From Reclinomonas americana ATCC 50394 (lineage: Eukaryota; Jakobida; Jakobea; Jakobida): a stretch of DNA of 64,000 nucleotides. Below, piece by piece: positions 11,126 to 23,100 of this stretch. How positions within the stretch are numbered: the stretch's first letter is position 1; every line of letters begins with the position of its first letter. The position numbers and the translations under genes were made by a program. The stretch lies in assembly GCA_048213135.1 (NCBI GenBank), contig PS015016.1, positions 127,463-191,462 of the forward strand, in the 5' to 3' direction. The notes under the pieces are model-generated. The model worked only from the letters and a program-made list of their open reading frames with translations, was not told the origin of the DNA and ran no database searches.

Positions 11126-14100
11126 ACTGCTGCTGCAGCCGTCGCTCACGCGTGTCGTGTTGGGTCAGTGTGCGCGGCCGTGGTTGCCGCTGTTGTGCGT
11201 GCGTCTGTGCTCGCGCCACCGACTGCCCTCCACTGCCGTGCTGTTGGCACTGACGGCCATTGTCCGCGATGCATCACCATCTCGCACAGTGGAACGGTTT
11301 GCCGTCTGTGTAGGGAACCTGTGAGAGACAAGAAGAGGGAGTCCTGATTGATGATGATGATGATGATGCAGAGTTGTGTTGGACTTTTTCGAGAGCACTC
11401 CGCACGTGTCGGATCTCGTGGCACAGGCGCTTGCCGTGAATGATGTTGCGTGTGTGTCTGTTCTCTCTCTCCCTCTCTCTTCTCTACCTTCCATCTCGCT
11501 CATCGCGACACGGGCAGGAGACAAGTCTGATGGATCTGGTGACGGTGGCGCATCGGTGTGTGCAGTGGCACGCTTCGCACTTTGCCAGGCGATGGAACTG
11601 CGGTGTGTTCGTGCGACTGCTGGACCACCCAAATCCGCGTCTGCGTGTGCCTGCAGCTCGGATATGCCGTGCGTTGGGCTTTCTCAGTGCCGAGCAGCTG
11701 GTGGTCGCCACCAATCGCGACTCGGATCAGATTGACACCGCGTTTGTGGCGAGTGAGGTGGACGAAATGTTGAGTAGCTCGTATTGGCAGTTGGTGTCAT
11801 GCCCTCAGGTTTCTCACGTGGTCGCACGACAGAGTGGAGCTGTCGGAATCGGTCGACAAGCTGGCCGTGTCGGAGACGGGTGCCGACGATGCAGCCTCGT
11901 CGCAGTCGCTGCGCCAGCAGCTGGCGGTGCACATTGAGGGATCCTCGCAGCTGGTGTCTGTCGAAGGCGTTCCACTGTATCGCAAGAAGAGTGCTGCGTC
12001 GTCGGCTTCACATGCCAACAGGTGAGGTGTTTGTTGCTCGTCCTGATGGCGCACGGGAATACGGGTTGTGTGACACGATGCGTGTTTTTGCACAGTTCAT
12101 CGTTTGTGTCGACCGAGACGTCGGCGAGCAATCTGCGCATGCTGGCGCTGGCGGTGAATCGATCGAACGCAGTGTTGCTTCGCGGACCCGGTGGCTCCGG
12201 CAAGACGCTGCTGGTGGAGCACTTGGCTCATGTCACTGGCAATCATGGTGACTCACCTCCGTTTGTGTGTGCTCCCGCCAGAGTATGTGCTAACATGCAC
12301 TTCAATCTATCCTTTTGTTGCGCTCAACAGACCTCATCCGCGTGAATCTTGACGACTCATTCGACGCAAAGGACCTGCTCGGCACGTACGTGTGCACGGA
12401 GACACCGGGTGAATTCAAATGGCAGCACGGTGCACTCACCAAGGTCGGTGCCTTGCACTCTTGCATTCCTTGTCATCATTCTCTGCTCACCCTCATCGAC
12501 ACTGACAGGCGGCAGTGGAGGGCCGGTGGATTCTGATCGAGGACATTAATCTCGCCTCCTTCGACGTGCTCTCCATGTTGGTTCCCATTCTAGAATCGGG
12601 TGTGATGCGCATTCCCGGTAGTGATGAGGTGCACTACGCAATGAGCACGTGAGTGCGTATCGTGTTGATCCTCACCAGTGTGTGTGTTGTTTATTGTCAC
12701 AGCCTGTTCCAGTTCATCAAGGCTTCACGATGTTGGCCACGGAGACGGCCGATGCGGGGCGCTTCAAGGGTCCGCTGTGGTGGTTTTCTTTTACGCAGCG
12801 CTTGTTTGTTTTGTGTGCACTCATTGCGTAAACTGTGTCGCGCAGAAATCCCCACGGACAAGTACTGGTGGCCGGTGTACGTGCAACAGATACCACCTGC
12901 TGAACTTCCCGATCTTGTCGCGCATCGTTATCCAGAAGTGCAGCTTGTAATTCCTCGTATGATTGGTGAGTGCATGCTGAGTGGAGAGGGAGAGAGAGAC
13001 GTGATGTTGTTCACACAGAGTGTGTTTATTATATCTGTCTGCAGCCACGTACGAGTTGATGTGCCGCATGTCGGACAGCCGAGCGTGGAGCGTCGGCGGT
13101 CCGACGCCAGGTGACGATGGCAGTGCTGCGGCCGCAATGTCGCCGCTGCAGGGCACCGTCGCTCGCAGCATCTCGCGCACTTTTTCTTTGCGGTGCGTTC
13201 TTCCGTTCATGCTCCGCGCGCTGGCGGTTGCGGCTGCTCAGCTTAACATGCCGTGCCATGCTGCAGAGATCTGATGAAGTGGGCCAGTCGTGTGGCTCGC
13301 TTGCACATGTCGCATGGCGATGTGTCGTACGTGACAGAGGCGATGAAACAGGTGTGTGCGAGTTTGCCTCCGCCCCTCGCGCACCACAGTGCCTCTCGCT
13401 CACCAGCCGTGCAGGGTGTTTTGCTCGAGGTCATTGACTGCTTTGCCGGCATGATCAATCGATCAGAAGTGCGACACCATCTGGCGCAGGCCGCTGGTCG
13501 CTTGTGGGATCTTGGCTCCGATCAAATCAGCTACTTGTTGTCGCAGCGCAAGCCGACGCTCTCGGTTCGTTTTTTCGACAGTCTTCTGCATTGATTGTTT
13601 ATTGGTTTGTCGACCGACCGCGTCGTGCACAGGTCGACAAGGGTCACGTACAAGTGGGTCGAGTGTTTCTGCCATCGCGCCGACCGGATGGACAGCTGTT
13701 GCCACCCTTTGCGCAGACCAAGCAGGCGTTGTTGTTGCTCGAGCGGCTGGCTGCGTGCACCTTTCTGCGTGAGCCGGTGCGTCTTCTCATCGCACCACGC
13801 CCTCTCACTTCATAAACATCACTCGCTCACTCCGACGTACTGCAGGTCCTGCTGACGGGCGAGACCGGCACCGGCAAAACTTCCATTGTACAGTACCTCG
13901 CGAGGCTCGTTGGAGCCAAGCTAATAGCACATAATCTTAATCAGGTAACACATGACTCGTTGTTTCCTCGCCTTCCTCGTCGGCGGTCTTGTCCTCTGAA
14001 ATCATTGTCCCTCGCTTCATCGTGCAGCAAACCGACAGCNNNNNNNNNNNNNNNNNNNNTTTGCGAACCCTCACCCGCGCACTGCAGTATGCTGCTCTCT

Positions 14101-17100
14101 GCGTCAGCACATACGGTGTCGAGCGGGCGTTGTACGAGGGTATCTGCATGAGCTTCCTCACGCAGTTGGACGCGGCGAGCGCCACCATTCTGCTGGAGGT
14201 GATCCGACGACGCATCCTCTCTTCGTCTACGTCGGCGGCCCTGAGTCGACTGAGTCAGGCTCCGAGGTACGCGACTTGGCATCGATCCATATGCAGCTGA
14301 TTCAGTTTTTCTGCGATACTCACTGTTGCTGTGCAGACCTCCGCAACCCGAAGGCTACGAGCTGTTCGAGTACTTTTGGTTGGAGCGCGGTCCGAGTGCA
14401 GTGGCCACCGAGGCCGATTTGGCGCGCTTCATCTTGACACCGTCGGTGCGCGATCGCTTGAAGAACATTGCGCGTGTCATCATGGCCAAGCGGTTCCCCA
14501 TTTTGCTGCAAGTTTCGTTGTTGTCGTGGGGGTGTTGTGTCGTACTTGTGCTGAAGTCTATGTTGCATTCGCCAACCAGGGCCCCACAAGCAGTGGCAAG
14601 ACCAGCATGATCGAGTACCTGGCCCGACGAACGGGCCACCACTTTGTTCGCATCAACAATCACGAAAACACCGACATTCAGGAGTACTTTGGCCAGTATG
14701 TGTCGGATCCGACCACTGGCCACCTCGTGTTCCAGGACGGTGTGCTCGTCGAGGCAGTCAAGAAAGGGTGAGGCCGCCCGCATCGCCGTCGTCTTTTCGT
14801 ACTCTACGCTCGTGTATTGACGAGCGATGCAGACACTGGCTTGTTCTGGACGAGCTCAATCTGGCGCCATCGGAGATCCTCGAAGCGCTCAATCGGCTGC
14901 TGGATGACAATCGGGAACTGTTCATTCCCGACACGCAGGAGATTGTCCGTCCGCATCCCCAGTTCATGCTGTTTGCCACCCAAAACCCACCAGGCTTGTA
15001 CGGTGGTCGAAAGGTGTGTGGCCTGTGGAGCTTCGTTCGTTTGTGCATGTGTGGTGCTGATATTCTTGAGGCACGCACCGCAGACTCTGTCACGAGCCTT
15101 CCGCAATCGCTTCCTGGAGATCCACGTGGATGACATCCCAACAGATGAGCTGGAGACCATCTTGCATCAGCGCTGCCTCATTCCCATGTCGTACGCCAAG
15201 AAGCTCGTGGAGGTGCGTCGTGACACGAGTAGGAGGGAGATCAGGAGCACCGTGAGGTAACATGCGGTTGTAACGTGCGCAGGTGATGAAGGAGTTGCAG
15301 AAGCGTCGCCAGGGCAGTCAGGTGTTTGCCGGACGGCATGGTTACATCACTCCGCGTGACCTGTTCCGCTGGGCCGAACGTCGCTCTGCGTCCTACGATG
15401 CATTGGCACGCGAGGGCTACTGCATTCTGGCGGAACGGCTGCGTAAGGACGACGAGAAGGAGACTGTGAAAGTGTGTGACTGATTGTGTGTGTGACCGAT
15501 GATGTAGTCTGAGCTCACCGACTCTTGTTGCCTCGTGCAGATGGTCATTGAGCAAGTGCTGCGCGTCAAGCTTGATGTCGACAAGATGTATTCGTGCGAA
15601 GACAACACCATGTTTGATGTGCTGGAGGAGAAGCTTCGATTGCATCCCAGTGGCGGTGCGTGCATCTGTCACCAGCACACTTGTGCTTGAAGATCGGTGA
15701 GACTGAAGAAAACTTGTGTGCACTGCAGGTCTTCGCGGAATCGTGTGGACCAAGTCGATGAAGCGTCTCTTTTCGCTGGTCGGCACTTGCTTGAAACATA
15801 AGGTGTGTTCTCCGTGGTCTCTGCTTGCTTCACGCTGCAGCCGTGTATTGACATGACCGCTGCAGGAACCCGTACTGCTGGTTGGCGAAACCGGGTGCGG
15901 CAAGACCACTGTGTGCCAGCTGTACTCGATCCTGTTGGACCAGCCGCTGCACATTGTCAACTGTCACATGCACACGGAGACTGCCGATTTCCTCGGCGGG
16001 CTACGACCGGTGCGGCGGAGGGCGGCGATTGGAGCGGAACTTACCAGTGCCATTCGCTACTGTGTCGATCGGTGTGTTTGCGAGTAACCACTGAGTTTCG
16101 CTCCTTGCTTGCTTGCTCACGGTTACTGACTTCTCAGCAATGCCGCCGTGTTTGCCGACTGCGGAGTGAACTTGCCTCTTATCCACGACTCGCCTTCTGT
16201 GGACGCCACGCTGGAGGAGTTTGAGCGTTGCATGGCCAGCATCACGGAGGACATGGTGAGTGGTGTGATGTTGTAGGACATGTTAGCACTCCTCACTGAC
16301 GTACATGCAGCTGGTGTCGATTCCTGCACTGCGAACGCAGCTGGAGCACGTTCGGCGAGAGGCTGCACGCTACAAGGCTCTCTTCGCGTGGTACGATGGT
16401 CCCCTGGTGCAGGCCATGGTTCGCGGTGACATGTTGTTGGTCGACGAGATTTCCCTGGCCGAGGATGCTGTGCTGGAGCGCTTGAACAGTGTTCTCGATC
16501 CGAACCGCACAGTGCTTCTGTCGGAGAAGGGTGGCGCGGCGTTGTCAGAGGTACAGGCGCACTCGGACTTCCGCATACTGGCCACCATGAACCCCGGCGG
16601 CGACTTTGGCAAGAAGGAGCTGTCGCCGGCGTTGCGCAGTCGCTTCACCGAAATCTACGTGCCGGCGTTTTCATTCCAGGAGGACTTTGCCGTCATCATT
16701 GCTGCTCGCCTATGCGATGTCGAGTTGGCACTCCTCGCACCGTGCATGGTGGCGTTTTTCGAGTGGTGCTGGAGTGACGCTGCGCGTAATCACATTGTGT
16801 TGAGCATGCGTGACGCGGCTTCGTGGGTGGACTTTGCCAATCATGCGTTTGTGCGACTCGGCGCCACAAGACGAGAGTGCTTCCTACACGGCGCATTCGT
16901 TACGGTCTTGGACGGCATTGGTACGAGCAGCACCATGTCACGAACAACGATTCTGGCCACCCGCCGGCGCGCAGTGGCGCACCTGCTCGCCGTCTCGCAG
17001 TCGATCCCGCTCGGTGAGTCATTGCTTCCACCACCACCACCACCTCCTCTTCCTCCTAGAAGCAACATCTCATGCATCAGCATACCACAGACGTTGATGG

Positions 17101-20100
17101 TCGTGATGCGTATTTGACGCAAGTCGACACGGAAGACGCCTTCTTGTCGCAGGTGTTGAGCAGCGACGGTACTCTGCGATCGGCTGTCACCGAGCGCACC
17201 ACCTTTGGAGTGCAGCCATTCACACTGCCTCTCGGCCCGCACTCGGTGCCTGCTTCGTTGCACTACACGTTGGCGGCACCCACCACCTCGGTGAATGTAT
17301 TCCGCATTCTGCGCGCCCTGCAACTGCGCAAACCAGTGCTGCTGGAGGGAAGCCCAGGCGTGGGCAAGACAAGTCTTGTGCAAGCAATCGCTAATGCCTC
17401 GGGGCACCGTGTGGTTCGCATCAACTTGAGCGAGCAGACCGACGTGATGGATTTGCTGGGCTCTGATCTGCCAGCGGAGAGTTGAGTCCATTGCCGCAGC
17501 AGTAGCATTCGAATCCCTCGCCGACTGACATTGTTTGCCCAGGTGGACGTGGTGGCGATTTTGCGTGGTGCGATGGTGTGTTCCTGCGGGCACTGAAGAA
17601 CGGCGACTGGATTCTGCTGGACGAATTGAACTTGGCGCCGCAGCCGGTGTTGGAGGGCCTCAATGCTGTGCTCGACCATCGTGGAGAGGTGTTTATTCCG
17701 GAACTCAACCAGCGCTTCACTTGCCCGCCGTCGCTGCGCATTTTTGCGTGTCAGAACCCACTGCAGGTGCGCGTGCTTGCGTTTTGTGGATGGTAGTCAT
17801 TCTCTGACTGATTTTCTGTCCATTGCAGGAGGGCGGCGGTCGCAAGGGCCTCCCCAAGTCATTCCTCAACCGTTTCACCACCATTGCTGTCGAGGGACTC
17901 GACGAGGGCGATTTGCAGTTCATTGCGACAGTCATGTTCCCAGCCATTCCGCGACCGGTCCTCGACTCGATGATTCGCTTCAACTGGCTCATGCATCAGG
18001 TGCGCACGCAAGTCTGGTGTCGTTCATTGTCGTTCCATGAGTCCAGTTGTTCACGCTGCTGGTCCNNNNNNNNNNNNNNNNNNNNTACAAGTCGCGAGAC
18101 GAGTAGCAGACAGGCACTCCGACTGTTGGTGTAGCGCTGCCAGAGTTGCCGCACGTGTGGCGCACATGCAGCTCGGCGTGCAATGTGCTCTTGCAACGAC
18201 AACCACTCGACGCCACGTAGCGACAACTGGCCAGACCACCTGCATGTACGTATATGTGTGTGCGTGTGCGTTCACTCTCGAGTTAGCCATTGTGCAGGGA
18301 GTGTAGTGGGCGGTGGAAGCGAGTGCACGCAACTGGCCCTCGGCACCGACCGCGGACAGGATCTCGTCGAGCGTCTCGTCGACCCACTGTCGCAGTGGAT
18401 GCTGCGCCACCGTGTGCAACAATGCAGCACCGCCGTCCAACTGCGAACCAAGACGAAAACACAAGAGGCAACGTGAGACTCCGACACAGATGGAAGCAGT
18501 GGAAAAAAAAGCGACACGCAACAAGCACGCGGGTGAGCGAACTCGACGTGGCCAGCGTCGCGCTGTCCAACAACGCGGCACGGAGATTGGTTTCGCCAGT
18601 CGTGGCACACTCGACGGCAACGCGCATAGCGGCGGTGCTAATCAGCTGCCAGTCGGCTTCCGGCACGCAGGTGAGAGGCGCCACCGACCGCAGTGTGCGT
18701 GACACAGCAGACTCGGCCATCATGTCGTACAGACGACTCAACCACACTGGTTGCAGTCTCTCTTGCATGTGCGCGTCACCAGCCTCCACAAAGAGAACTT
18801 CGTCGACGGCCTGCGACACCGCTGCCGAGAGACCAGGCTCGGGGGCGTAGATTGATGACGCTGCAAGGTTGGTCGCTTCGCGCAGACTGAACCCGTTGCC
18901 GACAGCCTCGGTAATCAACTGGACCAGGCGCACCAGCAAACGAGGACCGGCCGTGGAGCGCATGTAGTTTGGCATCACTCGTCGCACCAGCAGTTCGTGT
19001 AGCCTGACACGAATGCACATGGAATGAGACAAATAGCAGTAAGAAAACACAATTTAACAGAGTCCTTACCGGATCAAGCGTGGCGCGAGTTGCATGTGGG
19101 CGACGCCATTCTGCTGCAGCAGCGCCAGCATGTCCACCGAGTTGGTGCTCGGCTCCAGCAGTGCAATCTCAATGCCGCGGTTGCGCATGGCACGAGATAC
19201 CTCCCCATATCTCGGCTCAATGGTCATGAACAGGCGGAAATCGGGATGTGGACGGATGAGCACATTGTTGGAGACACTGCGTGATAACAACAACCAATAA
19301 GTCATCGATCAACGCAAGCGATTGGTGAAACAAAAAAACAGACCTCTCGTTGCCCGACACACCGCCTCCTCCACGCTCGTTCACCACCAGCACGCCATTC
19401 GGTTCAAAGAGCGAATTGAGGCGATCGAGCACAGTAGGATTGCAGAGGTTGGCGTTCTCCAACACGACCCAGTCGNNNNNNNNNNNNNNNNNNNNTTCTG
19501 CGATGCCGTGGCGTGCTGTCTGCCACACTCTCCCCGGACCAGTGGTGAGTTTTTGCGCGCGCGCGTGTGCGTGTACCTATCTTCCATTTCACACCTCACA
19601 CATGGACGCAACTGCAGGACTGTTTTCCACGCGGCATTCGACGCGTCGCTGGGTGCGGTAGCTCGTCTGCAGGAGTCTCTCTTTGGGCGTGCCGGACTCG
19701 ACATGTCGCGAACTCGATTCCGCAAGCAACTGGGACAGCCGTCGCCGGCATCCTCAGCCGAGCTGCGCCAATGTGTCGCCGAGGTGTCGGCGTCCGAGGT
19801 GCAGTGGTGAGTTGTTCCCCCTTGCCCCACGACAACATTTCTTTTTTTTGTGGTTTGCGCCTCAACGCGCACCTGATGCAGGAGCCAATCGGCACAAAGT
19901 GTTGACTTGGTGTTGCTGGAAGCGCAACTGGGCGACTCTGCTTTCCGCTCGCTGATGCTGCAGTCACTGGCCACGGCGCAAGTGCTGGCGCTCGACAAGT
20001 TCCGCGACGATTCGGCGGGCGAGGCGGTGCTGCGTGCTCTCCGCGACACTGTGCAGCGTGCTGCCGGGCGTTCGGCGGTGCAGTCTGTCGAGACACTGAC

Positions 20101-23100
20101 GCCTTCTCGCCGTGCCGAAAGAATCAACGACGCGTGTTCGGCACTGCGGTCGCGGCTCTGTGCCCGTGCTCTGAACATGCAGCAGCAAGCCGTGCTGCTT
20201 GCGCAGTTGCACTCGGCGGTGCTTCTCGATGCACTCGAGGACCGAAGCGCATCGTTGCCCGGCTCGGACGCGATGCTGCGCTCACGCATGGCCACTGTGT
20301 CGGCTGTGGTTGACGAGGCGTGCGAGCTGTCGACGCGCAACCCCGCCGAACTCGCATCGTTGCAAGTACTGCGGTGGCACGGCGAGCAACTGGCCGCAGT
20401 CAGCAGTGTGCGTGGCAAGTCGCTGAGTCACGCCGACTGGCTCACACTGCTGCTGCACGTGCGCCGTGCCTGGTTCGAGAACTACTGGGACCAGTCGCCG
20501 TCGTCAGAAACTGCTACGCAGGTTGGTGTTCTTATTCGTTGTCGACTACTACTACTTTGTGAACATGCACACTGACGACGGAGATGATGTGCAGTTGTTG
20601 GTTGGCAATCGATTCGTGGACAAGCGATACAACGATGTGGGGCCGGGTTTCTCTCTACGGCTGGCTTTTGGTAGTCTTGCCACGTGGTTTACCACGCCGC
20701 TTCGCAACGTGGCGGCGGTGACTCGTGAATTTGGCGGCATGGCAACGAGCATCATGCGCTTCCGGTCGGCCGCCGCAAACCATGCCGCCTTTGCCGACAT
20801 GCTCACCGCCACGACTCTGCTGGCCGAGGCACATCTGAGTATGCTCGGTGCCTGGAGCCCCAAGCAGCGCGCCAGTGTTGGTGAGTGTTCTCCTCTCTTC
20901 TCGCTGCACGCGCGGTCAGCTCCAGATTCGTTTACACGCACCCGCATGTGCAGGAATGGCGCACAGCACACTTGTGCGTGAGACCGGGACGGTGTACGGC
21001 ACCCTGCTGCAATCGTTGCAGGGCAGCCAAGGAAATGGAGCCTCGTGCGAGGAGCTCGGCCAGTTGCTGCTCCGCGTTGTGGCGCAGCTGACAGACGTGG
21101 ATGCGGGAGATGTTGATCGTGGAGCAATTGAGTTCGTCAGCACCATGATGAAGCGACACGTGGCTCCTGCTGTTGCCGCGCTGCGTTTGGCACTGTCGCT
21201 TGTCGCGCGCGCCAGCTCCACACCACGCGATGTCGCCTGGATGCAGATTCACATTGGTCGACTGTGGGCTCACACCGGCATGCTGCGCTTCCACATGCTG
21301 ATTCCGTCGCATCCGGTGGATCCGCTGCGCAAGCGCGCTCTCCGCCTCTCACAGTTGGTGTCTGCTCGCGGCGAAGTCGCCGTGCTGGACCGTCTGCTCG
21401 GTGCCATCTCGCAGTTGGAGAATGGCACACTGTGGCACGCCGATGCAGACGAACTCGGCCGCACTTCGCACCTGCTGGCACAGCAAGTGGACGAGGTACA
21501 ACGCAAGCTCGTCGTGCGTGGCGATGGCGCCTCGGTGCGCTTCCCCGATCTGTACCGCGACCTGCACCAGTTCGCGGCAGCCAACATGGATGCGAGTCGC
21601 TTCCACACGTTGCTGGAGGGCTTCCAGCAAGCCATGTCTGGCGCTGCTGGTTCGTGCCTCTCTTTGTTGTTTGTATCCTCGTTGCCACTTCTCATACCGT
21701 GGGGTCGACATGCACAGGCAGTGCGCCTCGTGCCGAAGAAGAGGTGTGGCAGGACAGCGTGTGGACCGGTTTGCGTCGCATTCAGGCGCGCTATCCGGAG
21801 TTCGGCGACATTGTGGAGCCTCTCTGCGCAGCTGTGCTGGATTGCAAGCATGGTGTGCGCATGGTGGCGTCAGCAGATCGCGCCGTACACGCAGCGTCGG
21901 CATTGCTCCCGCTCGTCACTGTGCCGCTGATTAAGAGCGTCGAACACGGTTCGTTCGTGGTGATCTCTGCGTGAACTCTCGTGGTCAAGAAATCTTTATT
22001 AATGCTGGTGCCGCACAGATCGCTACGAGGCCATGCTTGCACTCGTGTCGGACCTGGTGGAGCGACGTGTTCATCTGGAAAATCTGAGCGTGTTCCCGTG
22101 GGCCTTTGTGCGTCTCACCGAGGTTGTGCGCGTCTTGCGTCGCTCCACGCTGTCGTGTCGGCGAACCGAAACCGAGGCTGTGTGCCGGCTGGTGCGTGTG
22201 TTTGCCGATGCTATTGAACACGTGGCCGGCACATACGAGGAGGAGGAACAACGTCGGCGTGATCAGCGACGAATGCACGGAATGTTGGACGGACTCAAGG
22301 GCAAGCCTGAGGAAGAGAAGGAGAAGACCGCGGAGGAAATCGAACAGGAGGAGGTGAGTGTGCGCTGGCGATGTTGCCTTGGTGTGTCGTAAATCTCACG
22401 TTGTGGGTGGTGTGTCGCCCAGATTGCTGTGCATTTCCCGTCGTTCGAGGCCGAGTTCCAGCAGCTGCTGATCCCGCGCGAGGAGCGCGATGAAGACGAT
22501 TCTGCGGCTGCTCGCTCGATGCCCGTTGAGCAGTTGGCAAGAAACGTGCGTCTGACGCTGACGCAGCTCGACGAGGCCCTGGCACAATTTGCTCGGCTCT
22601 TTGTGGCTCACTTCTCGGCACCGACCGAGTCGCCGCCACCGACAACTGTTGGTGAGTGGTGTGCTGCACTGCTGTGTGCAAACGACACTCATTTCTCGTT
22701 TCCGTGCAGCAGCAGCGGCGGCGGTGGACAAGCACGCGGATGCACTCGACGTGCGAGCGCTCACCGTGTTGCAGTTGTACGCGCGAGGAGACTATCTGTC
22801 TGTGTTCGCGCAGCTTGACGTGGAATCGCTGCGCCAGGTCGAAACGCGTGCCTCGCACATGTGCACCAATCTCGTCCATCAGCTCACTCAGGCGCCGTCG
22901 ACGCAAGTGGAGTCGTCTTCTTTTTCCGTCGATGGTGCGTTACAGATCACAGATGGTGGCGCTGCCAGCAGACCAAACACAAAACTCATGCATCTTCTAT
23001 TTGTTCCAGCCATGTACGACATTTACCGCGACTCGAACATTGCCGAGGCGAAGTTGGTCATTGAACCGCTGAACAAGCTCATGGATCGCATCCGTGAACT

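Noticed and set aside
19381-20418. A 345-codon minus-strand open frame
   Set aside because: It runs antisense to conserved midasin linker exons and across a gap; only the part beyond the gap (below 19476) is coding, and that belongs to the flipped AAA6 piece.
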